Part shown: piece after piece, positions 1 to 8,862 of the stretch
How positions within the stretch are numbered: the stretch's first letter is position 1
Layout: every line of letters begins with the position of its first letter
Origin: Candidatus Omnitrophota bacterium
GTDB taxonomy: Bacteria; Omnitrophota; Gorgyraeia; Duberdicusellales; Duberdicusellaceae
Direction: 5' to 3'
Length of the DNA: 50,016 nt
NCBI GenBank assembly: GCA_021159015.1
Contig: JAGGSQ010000040.1
Coordinates: 1-50,016 of the forward strand
Position numbers and translations under genes: made by a program
The notes under the pieces: model-generated
What the model saw: only the letters and a program-made list of their open reading frames with translations
Database searches by the model: none
Told to the model about the DNA's origin: nothing

Positions 1-58
1 ACACGATATACTATATAATGGGGATGCTTTTAGTTAAAAATTAGGAGGAATTAATAAC

Positions 59-391
59 CTAATAATTAACACTAATGGTGACTTTTTTCGTACCGTCTAA
101 AATTGTTCCCGTGCTATTTACATTGCCCACCGTAATATCTGCGCTCAAATTGTTATTTTCTCCGGCAGGAAAAGAGAAATTTGACTCACCACTCCAGGCA
201 ATATTATTTCTCAGCTTATCAAACGCATATACCCAAGCAGCTCTGGCCAGATAGTAAGCCATAGTTCTTTTCACTTTATGTTCCGCAATACGTGCTTCAT
301 TGCCCATAAGGTATATAGAAGCCAACGCTAAGGCAGTAATCATTAAGAGTATACCCCATATAATAACTAATGCTATTGCTCTCTTTTTCAC
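59..391 (-). CDS. Small pilin-like / GspK-PilX-like membrane-anchored protein
   Basis: The 110-residue product has a short basic start (MKKRAIALV), one long hydrophobic segment at about residues 6-28, and then an amphipathic helix rich in Ala/Arg/Glu. This layout matches minor pseudopilins of the GspK or PilX kind, which sit at the tip of type II secretion or type IV pilus fibres. The classical prepilin-peptidase motif (G-F-x-x-x-E) is not obvious, and the protein is far shorter than a normal GspK, so the family call is tentative. The start is GTG and no other in-frame start exists before an upstream stop. There is no Shine-Dalgarno sequence, but a promoter -10 box ends 8 nt before the GTG, suggesting a leaderless message. 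Function in this cell is inferred from shape only. Confidence 0.6.
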   Translation of the reverse strand: MKKRAIALVIIWGILLMITALALASIYLMGNEARIAEHKVKRTMAYYLARAAWVYAFDKLRNNIAWSGESNFSFPAGENNNLSADITVGNVNSTGTILDGTKKVTISVNY

Positions 392-398
392 AGGAAAA

Positions 399-427
399 AT
401 TTTAACATAAAATCATAAATAAATCAA
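399..427 (-). promoter_or_regulatory. Predicted sigma70 promoter for the pilin-like gene
   Basis: On the minus strand TTGATT (422-427) and TAAAAT (399-404) are separated by 17 nt, with an extended TGt just before the -10. The -10 ends 8 nt before the GTG start, so transcription would begin almost at the start codon. Confidence 0.5.
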
Positions 428-463
428 CTTTTGTTTTCTGAACAAATAAAACTCTCTCTGATA

Positions 464-536
464 TGCCCCCAGCCCGATTCGAACGGGCACCTCCGGCTTA
501 GGAGGCCAGTGCTCTATCCTGCTGAGCTATGGGGGC
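464..536 (-). tRNA. tRNA-Arg (anticodon CCT)
   Basis: The reverse complement folds as a 73-nt cloverleaf. The acceptor arm GCCCCCA pairs with TGGGGGC and is followed by discriminator A. The D-arm contains AGCTCAGCAGGATAGAGCA, the anticodon loop is CTCCTAA with CCT at positions 34-36, and the T-loop is GTTCGAATC. CCA is not encoded, so it must be added by a nucleotidyltransferase. The gene lies 13 nt after the apt stop codon and is probably processed from that transcript. It reads AGG arginine codons. Confidence 0.95.
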
Positions 537-549
537 AAATATATACATC

Positions 550-1062
550 TTAAAACTCCACCAGTGAATATACTGGCACTTCTCTAATCTTCTCTCTTCC
601 CTTAAGCTCTTTCAACTCCACCACGAAAGCTAAACCTATCACGTCAGCCTGTAATTTTTTCACCAATCTTAAAGCTGCTTTAGCTGTACCACCTGTAGCC
701 AACAAATCATCAACAATAATAAGACGTGCCCCTTGTTTAAAAGCATCTCTATGCATCTGGAGAGAATCCGTTCCGTATTCAAGCCTAAAGCTTTCCTTAA
801 ATACTGGAGCAGGCAGTTTTTCTGGCTTGCGCAAAGGAACAAAACCACACTTAAGTTTATAAGCTAAGGCGGAACCAAAGATAAATCCCCGCGACTCTAT
901 ACCAGCTACCATCTCTACTTTCTCTCCCTTAAATATCTTGGCCATCTTGTTTATACTATAGGAAAAAGCAGCCGCATCATTAAGCAAGGTGGTTATGTCT
1001 CGAAACAGTATACCCTTCTGAGGAAAGTCTTTAATGGCTCGGATATATTTATCTAGACGCAT
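550..1062 (-). CDS. apt: Adenine phosphoribosyltransferase
   Basis: This enzyme salvages adenine by joining it to PRPP to form AMP in the cytoplasm. The 170-residue length is normal for the family. The PRPP-binding loop is visible as IIVDDLLATGGTAKAA at about residues 115-130, and the family motif GIESRGF is at about 54-60. The ATG follows a strong Shine-Dalgarno sequence (AAAGGAGG). It is the last protein gene of the transaldolase-lptD-sugar nucleotide operon and is followed directly by tRNA-Arg. Its link to the sugar genes is probably only positional. Family identification is secure. Confidence 0.95.
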   Translation of the reverse strand: MRLDKYIRAIKDFPQKGILFRDITTLLNDAAAFSYSINKMAKIFKGEKVEMVAGIESRGFIFGSALAYKLKCGFVPLRKPEKLPAPVFKESFRLEYGTDSLQMHRDAFKQGARLIIVDDLLATGGTAKAALRLVKKLQADVIGLAFVVELKELKGREKIREVPVYSLVEF

Positions 1063-1083
1063 CCTTCCTCCTTTCCCATAATA

Positions 1084-2025
1084 TTAAGCACTATGTTTTA
1101 AATTCCGGAAATATTCTATTGTCTTCTTTAGTCCTTCAGACAAAGAGATTTTCGGCTTCCAACCTAATACTTTTTTAGCCTCTTTTATATCAGGACATCT
1201 TCTTTTAGGATCATCTTGAGGCAGAGGCAAGTATTTTATGGTAGAAGAAGACCTGGTCATTTTGATTATCTTTCTGGCTAAATCAACCACTTTAACTTCA
1301 GAAGGATTACCCAAATTAAGAGGTAGTTGATATTCTACCTCCATAAGCTTAAGGATTCCTCTTACTAAATCATCGATATAGCAGAAACTTCTTGTCTGCT
1401 CCCCCTGTCCATAAATAGTCAAATCTTTTCCTTCTAAAGCTTGATTTATAAAATTAGAGACTACTCTTCCGTCATCCGCGCGCATAAAAGGACCATAGGT
1501 ATTAAAGATTCTAATAATTCTTATATTAACTTTGTGTTGGCGGTGATAAGCAAAAGTAAGAGCTTCTGCCAAACGTTTTGACTCATCGTAACAGGAACGC
1601 AAACCAATAGGATTTACATTACCCCAGTACTCTTCTGGCTGAGGATGAACTTGAGGATCTCCATACACTTCAGAAGTAGAAGCTAAAAAAAACTTAGCTT
1701 TTTTTGCTTTGGCTATCCCTAAACAATTCAACGTCCCCAGTGAACCAACCTTTAAAGTTTTTATGGGATATCTTGAATAATCAGGGGGAGAAGCGGGTGA
1801 GGCAAAATGCATTACCCAATCAATTTTATCGGCAATATATAACTCTTTAGATATATCATGCTCAATAAAGAGAAAATTCTTATTTTTTATAATATCCCTT
1901 AAATTATCCTGGGAAGAAGTAATTAAGTTATCCACTCCTATAACTTTATAACCTCTTTCAATAAAGGCACGACAGAGATGAGAACCAATAAACCCACAAG
2001 CACCGCTAAGGAAAATCTTCATCAC
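1084..2025 (-). CDS. uxs: UDP-glucuronate decarboxylase (UDP-xylose synthase), SDR family
   Basis: This extended short-chain dehydrogenase converts UDP-glucuronate to UDP-xylose through an NAD-bound 4-keto intermediate. The Rossmann motif GACGFIGS is at about residues 8-15 and the catalytic YxxxK is Y146/K150 (CYDESK). The stretches STSEVYGDP and HPQPEEYWGNVNP are characteristic of the UXS subgroup rather than of GalE. Length (313 aa) is typical. The start overlaps the stop of the upstream epimerase by 4 nt (ATGA). Substrate supply fits, since a UDP-glucose dehydrogenase is encoded three genes upstream. The product would feed LPS or capsule synthesis. Subfamily assignment is by motif only. 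Confidence 0.88.
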   Translation of the reverse strand: MMKIFLSGACGFIGSHLCRAFIERGYKVIGVDNLITSSQDNLRDIIKNKNFLFIEHDISKELYIADKIDWVMHFASPASPPDYSRYPIKTLKVGSLGTLNCLGIAKAKKAKFFLASTSEVYGDPQVHPQPEEYWGNVNPIGLRSCYDESKRLAEALTFAYHRQHKVNIRIIRIFNTYGPFMRADDGRVVSNFINQALEGKDLTIYGQGEQTRSFCYIDDLVRGILKLMEVEYQLPLNLGNPSEVKVVDLARKIIKMTRSSSTIKYLPLPQDDPKRRCPDIKEAKKVLGWKPKISLSEGLKKTIEYFRNLKHSA

Positions 2026-2990
2026 TGGTAACGTTCAATATTGTCGACAAACCACTTCACTGTTTTTTGCAAACCTTCCTCTAAACTTTCCTGGGGAACC
2101 CAGGCAAGTTTTTTTTCTGCTTTAGAAATATCGGCATGAGTCTTTCTTACGTCACCGGGACGAGGAGGAAAAAACTCCGCCTCTATATTCTTTCCCATAA
2201 TCCCTTTTAGAATTTTCAGCAACCTGTTAACTGAACAAGGAGAAGAGGAAGCAATATTGAACACCTCCCCTCCTATACCTTCCTTCAGCAAAGCTGCGAT
2301 ATTAGCTCTCACTACATCGTTTATATAGGTAAAGTCTCTTTCTTGTTCTCCGTCCCCATAAACCGGCGGATGTTCTCCTTTTATCAGAGAAACGATAAAC
2401 TTCGGGACTACTACCGCATATTTTGACTCTAGAGACTGCCGCGGTCCAAATACATTAAAATACCTTAAGGAAACGACCTCCAGTCTATAAAGACGCGAGA
2501 AAACACAGGCGTAATGTTCTCCCATCAACTTGGTAGCGGCATAAGGAGAAAGAGGAGAAGGCAAGTCTGTTTCTTTCTCAGGAAAGTTTTTTCTTTCTCC
2601 ATAAACCGAGCTGGAAGAAGCATATACTATACGTTTTACTTTTTTCTCATGAGCCTTGAGAAATAAAGCAAGTGTGGCGGTTACATTATTATAGTGATAA
2701 TCCAGAGGACGCCCTACAGACTTAGGAACACTTCGCAGTGCTGCTTGATGTAATACATAGTCGGTATTCTCTAATATTCCATCTAAAACTCTCTCATCTC
2801 CTATGTCTCCTTTGACAAATTCTATTTTCCCTTCTGCTTGTTTAAGATTCGCCATATCTCCCGTAACCATATTGTCCACAACTACAACCTTTGCCCCGTA
2901 TTCCAGAAGCCTATCCACTATATGAGAACCAATAAAGCCCGCCCCCCCCGTAACCAAAATTCTTTTTCCTCTCAGCTTACTGCTTTCCAT
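2022..2990 (-). CDS. NAD-dependent UDP-sugar 4-epimerase, WbpP/GalE-like
   Basis: This SDR epimerase has the NAD-binding motif GGAGFIGS at about residues 15-22, the S-S-S-V-Y-G segment, and catalytic Y150/K154 (YAATK). The pattern HQAALRSVPKSV and RYFNVFGPRQ resembles WbpP-type UDP-GlcNAc(A) 4-epimerases more than classical GalE. The gene shares a TAATG junction with the upstream WbpA-like dehydrogenase. Together they would convert UDP-GlcNAc to UDP-GlcNAcA and then to UDP-GalNAcA, as in B-band O-antigen pathways. Exact substrate cannot be fixed from sequence alone; UDP-Glc/Gal remains possible. Confidence 0.85.
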   Translation of the reverse strand: MESSKLRGKRILVTGGAGFIGSHIVDRLLEYGAKVVVVDNMVTGDMANLKQAEGKIEFVKGDIGDERVLDGILENTDYVLHQAALRSVPKSVGRPLDYHYNNVTATLALFLKAHEKKVKRIVYASSSSVYGERKNFPEKETDLPSPLSPYAATKLMGEHYACVFSRLYRLEVVSLRYFNVFGPRQSLESKYAVVVPKFIVSLIKGEHPPVYGDGEQERDFTYINDVVRANIAALLKEGIGGEVFNIASSSPCSVNRLLKILKGIMGKNIEAEFFPPRPGDVRKTHADISKAEKKLAWVPQESLEEGLQKTVKWFVDNIERYQ

Positions 2991-4285
2991 TATAGCCTCC
3001 TTACATTAGAAAAGTTACCAGAGTATACATTGCGCGTATCAAATACCAGTTTAGAATATTGCTGAATTAACTTATAGTCAATATTTGAATGGTCGGTCAC
3101 AATAACTACACAGTCATATCCTTTTAGATTAGCTCTATCCAGTTTTACCGAGTACATCTTTAATCCCTTAATGTTCAGATAAGGAATCAAAGGGTCATAG
3201 TAAGCCACATTAACCTTTTCTTTCTTCAGAATCTCCAGTATATCTAAAGCAGCAGACTCTCTTAAGTCCTTTACATCTTTTTTATAGGCTATTCCTATAA
3301 CTAATATTTTAGCTTTTTTAAAACTAATATTTTTTTTCTTCAGCATTAACTTTATTCTTTGGACAATATACTTTGGCATATATCTATTAAGCTGCAAGGC
3401 TAAATCAATCATCTTAGTCTTAAATCCAGCTCTTTTGGCTCGCCACGCTATATAGAGAGGATCAACCGGAATACAATGTCCTCCAATACCCGGTCCGGGA
3501 TAAAAAGGCATAAAACCAAAGGGCTTAGTTGCTGCCACCTTAATCACTTCCCAAATATTAATCCCTAGCTTATGGGCTAAAAGAGCAAATTCATTAACTA
3601 ACGCAATGTTTATAAGTCTGAAAGTATTTTCTAATATTTTAACCATCTCTGCTGTCTCAAGAGCAGAGACGATATGTACCCTCTTAACTATCTGGCGGTA
3701 AAGTTGAGCTGCTAACCGGGCAGAGATATTATCAATCCCCCCTACCACCTTAGGAATCCTATTGAGAGTGTAGCGTTTATTTCCGGGATCTATTCTCTCT
3801 GGTGAAAAAGCCAGAAAGAACTTCTCCTGCCTGGCCTTTTTTAGTATAGGCAGAATCACCTCACGGCAGGTACCGGGATAGGTAGTACTTTCTAATATCA
3901 CGAGAGTATTTTGCTTCATAACTGATGCTATTTCTTTTGTAGCTATAATTATATAAGAAATATCGGGAATTTTTACTTTGCGCAAAGGCGTAGGAACGCA
4001 AATTATAATTATATCGCTCTTACCCAGTACTTTTTTATCAGTAGTGGGGACAAATCTTCCTCTTTTGATTAGTTGCAAAGCGAATTCCCCTTTGACATCA
4101 CTGATATATTCTACTCCTCTCTTTAACTTACTCACCCTCCTGCTATTATTATCATAACCATAAACCAAAAAACCCTTTCTGGTAAACTCCAAAGCTAAAG
4201 GCAACCCTACATAGCCTAGGCCGATTATCGAAATTACGGCCTTCTTATTTTTGATTTTTTCTCTTATCTTCCTCGCCTCTATCAT
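2990..4285 (-). CDS. wbpA: UDP-N-acetylglucosamine 6-dehydrogenase-like (WbpA family)
   Basis: This nucleotide-sugar dehydrogenase carries out a two-step NAD-dependent oxidation of the sugar C6 to a carboxylate. The N-terminal Rossmann motif GLGYVG is at about 22-27 and the catalytic cysteine is C271 in GGHCIPVDPLY; the PVDPLY context is typical of the UDP-GlcNAc/ManNAc branch (WbpA/WecC) rather than UDP-Glc dehydrogenase. The C-terminal domain with KILVIGIAYKKDVKDLRESAA-like sequence completes the three-domain fold. Length 431 aa is normal. It overlaps the upstream ugd by 4 nt, so the operon carries two dehydrogenases of different specificity. Confidence 0.88.
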   Translation of the reverse strand: MIEARKIREKIKNKKAVISIIGLGYVGLPLALEFTRKGFLVYGYDNNSRRVSKLKRGVEYISDVKGEFALQLIKRGRFVPTTDKKVLGKSDIIIICVPTPLRKVKIPDISYIIIATKEIASVMKQNTLVILESTTYPGTCREVILPILKKARQEKFFLAFSPERIDPGNKRYTLNRIPKVVGGIDNISARLAAQLYRQIVKRVHIVSALETAEMVKILENTFRLINIALVNEFALLAHKLGINIWEVIKVAATKPFGFMPFYPGPGIGGHCIPVDPLYIAWRAKRAGFKTKMIDLALQLNRYMPKYIVQRIKLMLKKKNISFKKAKILVIGIAYKKDVKDLRESAALDILEILKKEKVNVAYYDPLIPYLNIKGLKMYSVKLDRANLKGYDCVVIVTDHSNIDYKLIQQYSKLVFDTRNVYSGNFSNVRRL

Positions 4286-5595
4286 TTTCCAATACCTATG
4301 TATTTAAAACCCAGGCTTCCCAATTGAGAGGAAGAATATAGGTTTCTTCCATCTGCAACAAAAGGGTAACGCATAAGAGTCTTAATCTTTTTAAAGTTGA
4401 GGTTTTTAAATTCCTCCCATGCTGTGGCTAAAATCATGCAGTCTGCACCTTTTACTGCCTCATAACTATCTCTACAGAATTTGACATTCCTGATAAACTT
4501 TTTTGCTTTATTCATAGCTTGAGGATCGTAAACACGCAACTTAGCTTCCTCTTCCAGAAGCTCGTTGATAAGATAAAGCGCAGGTGATTCTCTTAAATCA
4601 TCTGTATTAGGCTTAAAAGCCAAACCCAGTATTGCTATATTTTTCCCTTTTAGTATCCACAGCTCTTCTTTAATCCTCTCTAAGAAATGTCTCCTCTGGA
4701 AAATATTTACGTGCCGTACTTCTTCTAAAAGCCTAAAGTTGTAGCCAGTCTTCTTGGCAATATGAATAAAAGCATCCACATCTTTAGGAAAACAGCTTCC
4801 TCCCCAACCGATACCTGCGGCTAGAAATTCCTTTCCTATTCTCCTGTCCAACCCCATTCCCAAAGCTACCTCTTCAATATTAGCCCCGGTTTTCTCGCAA
4901 ATCATTGAGACAGCATTAATAAAAGATATTTTAGTAGCCAGAAAAGAATTAGAAGCATGCTTAATTAGCTCGGCGGTATTAATGTCTGTAACTACAATAG
5001 GGGCTTTAAGGGGACGATATAAAGCTTTAAGGAGAGACGCGGCGCGTTTTGATTCTACCCCAATAACAATTCTATCGGGCCTGAGAAAATCACTTATGGC
5101 TCTACCTTCTCTTAGAAACTCCGGATTGGATGCCACATCAAACTCAATGTCTCCCTTAGCATATCTTCTTATGGTCTCTTTTACTTTCTCTCCTGTTCTT
5201 ACCGGCACCGTGGACTTCTCTACAATGAGTTTATAAGCATCTAAAACTTGAGAAATGCCAAAAGCTACTCTCTCTACCGCGGACAAATCTGCTTCCCCAT
5301 TCTCTTTGGCCGGAGTGCCCACGGCAATAAAAATAATATCCGATTTCCTTACCGCTCTTTTTAAATCAGAGGAAAACTCTAATTTTCTCCTTCTTACATT
5401 CTCTCTTACCAAGTTTTCTAACCCTGGCTCATAATTAGGTATTTTCATACTTTTTAGAAGTTCTATTTTTTTTCTGTTATTATCTACTGAGATAACTTTA
5501 TTGCCTAATTTAGCCAAACAGGCAGAAACAACTAATCCTACGTAGCCAGCTCCTATTACGGCAACATTAAACTTTGTGTCATTCTTGGCAAGCAT
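4282..5595 (-). CDS. ugd: UDP-glucose 6-dehydrogenase
   Basis: This enzyme oxidises UDP-glucose to UDP-glucuronate with two NAD+. The Rossmann motif GAGYVG is at about 15-20, the conserved EKSTVPVRTG and SNPEFLREG stretches are present, and the catalytic cysteine is C268 in GWGGSCFPKD. The 437-residue length is usual. The ATG lies downstream of an AAGGAG ribosome-binding site. Its product is the substrate of the UDP-glucuronate decarboxylase encoded downstream, so ugd and uxs form a route to UDP-xylose. Located directly after lptD, consistent with cell-envelope polysaccharide synthesis. Confidence 0.93.
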   Translation of the reverse strand: MLAKNDTKFNVAVIGAGYVGLVVSACLAKLGNKVISVDNNRKKIELLKSMKIPNYEPGLENLVRENVRRRKLEFSSDLKRAVRKSDIIFIAVGTPAKENGEADLSAVERVAFGISQVLDAYKLIVEKSTVPVRTGEKVKETIRRYAKGDIEFDVASNPEFLREGRAISDFLRPDRIVIGVESKRAASLLKALYRPLKAPIVVTDINTAELIKHASNSFLATKISFINAVSMICEKTGANIEEVALGMGLDRRIGKEFLAAGIGWGGSCFPKDVDAFIHIAKKTGYNFRLLEEVRHVNIFQRRHFLERIKEELWILKGKNIAILGLAFKPNTDDLRESPALYLINELLEEEAKLRVYDPQAMNKAKKFIRNVKFCRDSYEAVKGADCMILATAWEEFKNLNFKKIKTLMRYPFVADGRNLYSSSQLGSLGFKYIGIGK

Positions 5596-5621
5596 AAACT
5601 TATCTCCTTCTAAAAATCGGA

Positions 5622-7706
5622 TTATCTATCTTTAGGACCTTTATAAGACTGACTAAAATTAATGCCTATGCCGGGGAAGGCTTTTATCCTCATTATTACC
5701 CAGAAAGTATATTCTTTGTCCCTGTCCACATCAATACCCACATCCAGCCACCAGCAGTGAAAATCGTGCCGCAAATAGTACTGCTGCTCTTCAAACTTTC
5801 CCGTTTTTGCCTCAAAGCGCGTGTAAATATTCAGTTGCCATTTAGGATTAAACTGATAGGAATAAAAAGCTGTATATTGAGAAGTCTCTTCCCGAATATA
5901 ACGATGACCTAAGGTGAACTGGTAAAGCTTTCCTTTAAAAGTAATATCAGTGGTAGATTCTTTCATATGCCCCCAATCAACACTATAAGTAGAGGTATTC
6001 TCTAAATAAACGCTCCCATCGGCAAAAGGGCGAAATTCTAAATCTATCCCCAAATCAGTAAAATGGCTACCGCGGTTTTCCTCCTTAAAGTCATAGCTTA
6101 AAGAAGGAGCAAAATAAAGAAGATCCCAGATATCGTGCTTATACTTTGCTTTGAAGCGGTTTTCCAAAGTAAACACTATCCTATTTTCTCTATCAATTTC
6201 ATCTATACTGTCAAACTGCAACAGCTCCTCATGCGCTACACTAGGAGGATGGCGATAACTATAGCTAAGAATAGGCGTGATTATATGCCGGATAGCATCA
6301 GTCTTAATTCCTAGAAACTCAATCTTCTTGTCAAACTCCTTATAGAGCTTTGTGCTAAATTGAATCCCTGTTTCAAATATATTGCGCAACAAAGATTCGT
6401 CCCCAAACTTACTTTTGGAATAGAACGTATTCCTTATGCCTATATAAGGTTTAACATTAAGCCAGGCAAATCTCTTTTGGTAAGTAAAAATATTGTGAGT
6501 ATCAAATCTTAGCGCATCACTGTCACTGTGGGAAGGAGATGCGTTTTTGTAAGTAAGATTAGCCAGGTTAGTAGTAGAATCAAAGTAGAAATTAGAACTG
6601 CCGATTTTGCGGCGGAAAACATCTAGTTTAAGACGCGGCAAGTACTCTGTCTGAGAATAAAAACGATTCATTCTCTTTTGAGCTAGAAGAGAAGCGGTAG
6701 CATAGGGAAAGGAATGGCTGAGCAAAATGTAAGAAAGAGGCTGGTTATCTCGCTGGTACTCGTTATAAAAATAGTCCTTCATAAAGTACTTATCAGAGAA
6801 TTTGTGTATTTCCAAGTGCAAATAGTCCCGCGGTGTTATCTGCCAGCGGTGACGCAGCTGTGCCTTATAGCGGTCTGAACCAACGCTTGCCCCTTCATCA
6901 AAAGACAGCTTATCTCTGTCAGCAATATAATAAATTTTAGCTATTCCTTCTCCATACTTATCTGATTTATACTTGTTAGTAATACCTCGTCCGAATCCTT
7001 TTTTGGAGTAATAATCAAGATGAATTCTCCCTTTAAATTCTTCACTGAAATAATAGCGCCACGCAGTAAGCATATACATACCTAAATCATGATCTCTCCC
7101 CGGCACAATTGTTACCCGCGGCAATTTGTCCTTAGCCGGCTGCATATAATAAGGCAGGTAAAGTATGGGCACTTTACCTATTTTTATAACGGTATTTTTA
7201 GCTACCATTTTATCATGAGGATAAAATTCTATTTTTTTAGCATAGATACGATAATCCATAAAGTGGGGGCATTGCGGGTTACAGGTAGTAAACCAGCCGT
7301 TTTTAAGTACATATTTTTTGTCACTTATTTTCTCCGCCGTCTTTCCGCCGGCATAGAAAGGAGAAGATACTAGATACAGATTATCTATAGAGGCAGTCTT
7401 TTGGGCAAAATCATATCTTATTTTATCGCCATAGATTGTGCCTTTAGGATGTTCTATTTTTACTTTGCCTATGAGATTGCCTACTTTAGTATCCATATTA
7501 ACCTCTGCTTTCCCGCAAAAGGCTTTTATATCGCGATAAACTATACACACATTGTCCTCGGCTTTCATAGTATGAGTCTGGGCATCGTAACTTACTTTGT
7601 CTCCCTTAACTACGATAGGAATTTCCTGTTTAGAAAGAGGAACAGCAAAGGTTAGAGATATATTAACAAAAAGCAGAAAGAGAAATATACTTACTCTAGC
7701 TACCAC
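5622..7706 (-). CDS. lptD: LPS-assembly outer membrane protein LptD (OstA/Imp)
   Basis: The 694-residue protein starts with a signal peptide (hydrophobic residues about 5-20, cleavage near TFA-VP). An OstA/LptA-like beta-jellyroll follows at about 30-140 ([19 protein letters not shown]), and then a long Tyr/Phe-rich beta-barrel. The segment [12 protein letters not shown] is a family hallmark. LptD with LptE inserts lipopolysaccharide into the outer leaflet of the outer membrane, so this gene is strong evidence for a diderm cell. The start overlaps the transaldolase gene by 11 nt. No LptE-like gene is seen in the window. Confidence 0.9.
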   Translation of the reverse strand: MVARVSIFLFLLFVNISLTFAVPLSKQEIPIVVKGDKVSYDAQTHTMKAEDNVCIVYRDIKAFCGKAEVNMDTKVGNLIGKVKIEHPKGTIYGDKIRYDFAQKTASIDNLYLVSSPFYAGGKTAEKISDKKYVLKNGWFTTCNPQCPHFMDYRIYAKKIEFYPHDKMVAKNTVIKIGKVPILYLPYYMQPAKDKLPRVTIVPGRDHDLGMYMLTAWRYYFSEEFKGRIHLDYYSKKGFGRGITNKYKSDKYGEGIAKIYYIADRDKLSFDEGASVGSDRYKAQLRHRWQITPRDYLHLEIHKFSDKYFMKDYFYNEYQRDNQPLSYILLSHSFPYATASLLAQKRMNRFYSQTEYLPRLKLDVFRRKIGSSNFYFDSTTNLANLTYKNASPSHSDSDALRFDTHNIFTYQKRFAWLNVKPYIGIRNTFYSKSKFGDESLLRNIFETGIQFSTKLYKEFDKKIEFLGIKTDAIRHIITPILSYSYRHPPSVAHEELLQFDSIDEIDRENRIVFTLENRFKAKYKHDIWDLLYFAPSLSYDFKEENRGSHFTDLGIDLEFRPFADGSVYLENTSTYSVDWGHMKESTTDITFKGKLYQFTLGHRYIREETSQYTAFYSYQFNPKWQLNIYTRFEAKTGKFEEQQYYLRHDFHCWWLDVGIDVDRDKEYTFWVIMRIKAFPGIGINFSQSYKGPKDR

Positions 7707-8370
7707 TATTACTCTTATGCTTCAAGAAAGACTCAAGACTCCGCCAATCATCAATAAACCTTTTAATGCCGATATCAGTAAGAGGATGTTTTAGCAATTG
7801 GCTTATTACTTTATAAGGTATAGTAGCAATATCTGCACCCAGCTTAGCTGCTTCTAGAACGTGCAGGGGGTTACGCACCGAAGCCACGATTATCTCCGTA
7901 TTTATATGGTAATTAGCATAAATCTTCTTTATATCACAAACTAAGTCCATTCCCCTATGACTAATATCATCCAGCCTTCCCACAAAAGGAGAAATAAAAC
8001 TTGCCCCCGCTTTGGCCGCCAAAAGCGCCTGCAGCGGTGAGAAACAAAGGGTAAGGTTTGTCTTTATACTCTTGCGGGAGAGAATTTTAGTAACCCTAAG
8101 CCCTGTCTCAGTAAGAGGAATCTTAATTACAATATTAGGAGCAAGCCTCGACAATTCCTCTGCATCTTTTAGCATACCTTCATAATCATAGTGGGTAACT
8201 TCCGCACTCACCGGACCTTTAACTACGGCGCATATTTTCTTTATCTGCGTCTGGGGTTCTGATTTCTCTTTTGCTAAGAGAGTAGGATTCGTAGTAACAC
8301 CATCAAGAATTCCTAAAGAGACTGCCTTATTGATTTCTTCCAAATTAGCCGTATCAATAAAAATTTTCAT
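7696..8370 (-). CDS. tal: Transaldolase / fructose-6-phosphate aldolase family (small type)
   Basis: The 224-residue TIM-barrel enzyme begins with [13 protein letters not shown] and contains [13 protein letters not shown], a lysine in IVIKIPLT, and SPFVGRLDD, all signatures of the short transaldolase/FSA family. It moves dihydroxyacetone units between sugar phosphates in the non-oxidative pentose phosphate pathway. Activity as transaldolase versus F6P aldolase cannot be told from these motifs alone. A strong ribosome-binding site (GGAGGAG) precedes the ATG, and a promoter lies in the gap to folK. It is the first gene of the lptD/sugar-nucleotide operon. Confidence 0.92.
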   Translation of the reverse strand: MKIFIDTANLEEINKAVSLGILDGVTTNPTLLAKEKSEPQTQIKKICAVVKGPVSAEVTHYDYEGMLKDAEELSRLAPNIVIKIPLTETGLRVTKILSRKSIKTNLTLCFSPLQALLAAKAGASFISPFVGRLDDISHRGMDLVCDIKKIYANYHINTEIIVASVRNPLHVLEAAKLGADIATIPYKVISQLLKHPLTDIGIKRFIDDWRSLESFLKHKSNSGS

Positions 8371-8387
8371 TTCTCCTCCTGCGGAAT

Positions 8388-8416
8388 AATATAGACCAAA
8401 AACCTGTTTTTTGCAA
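8388..8416 (-). promoter_or_regulatory. Predicted sigma70 promoter of the tal-lptD-ugd operon
   Basis: On the minus strand TTGCAA (8411-8416) and TATATT (8388-8393) are spaced by 17 nt, in the only gap (48 nt) between folK and the transaldolase gene. The transcript would have a leader of about 10-15 nt carrying the GGAGGAG site. Confidence 0.5.
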
Positions 8417-8418
8417 TA

Positions 8419-8862
8419 CTATTCAGAAGTTCTACCCAAAACATCGAATTTTTCTTTCCACGCCGGCTCTATTTCCGATAACGGCCCCAGGACAAATTCT
8501 CTTTCCTGCAAACGAGGATGAGGAATCTGAAGATAAGGATAAGCAATCTTCTTTCTCCCATAGATAAGTATATCTAAATCAATAGGACGCGGCCCCCAGC
8601 GTTCCTCCCTCTTTCGTCCTAATCTCTTCTCAATCTCCTGCAAAAAAAGCAACAGCTCATACGGTGCCAGAGAAGTTCTAATCTTTACCACAGCATTGAT
8701 GAACTTTCCCTGCGGTGGTCCTCCTTGAGGCAAGGTCTCTATAAAAGAGGAAATCTTCTCTATTACTATCTGAGGATTACTTCCCAAGAGCTCTAAAGCT
8801 CTCTCAATGTTTTCTTTTCTCTTACCCAGATTTGAACCAACCCCTAAAAAGGCTTCTTCCAT
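8419..8862 (-). CDS. folK: 6-hydroxymethyl-7,8-dihydropterin pyrophosphokinase
   Basis: HPPK transfers pyrophosphate from ATP to 6-hydroxymethyl-dihydropterin in folate synthesis. The 147-residue protein shows the family pattern: LGVGSNLGKRKENI at the start, F-I-N-A-V-V at about 54-59, and the signature GPRPIDLDILIYG with the metal-binding D-x-D. C-terminal IPHPRLQEREFVL is also conserved. It shares a TAATG junction with dapL upstream and ends the ppdK operon. No folP or folB neighbour is visible here. Confidence 0.94.
   Translation of the reverse strand: MEEAFLGVGSNLGKRKENIERALELLGSNPQIVIEKISSFIETLPQGGPPQGKFINAVVKIRTSLAPYELLLFLQEIEKRLGRKREERWGPRPIDLDILIYGRKKIAYPYLQIPHPRLQEREFVLGPLSEIEPAWKEKFDVLGRTSE

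Noticed and set aside
8394-8418. Terminator between folK and the transaldolase gene
   Set aside because: The possible stem is only A/T pairs with a loop that is too short.
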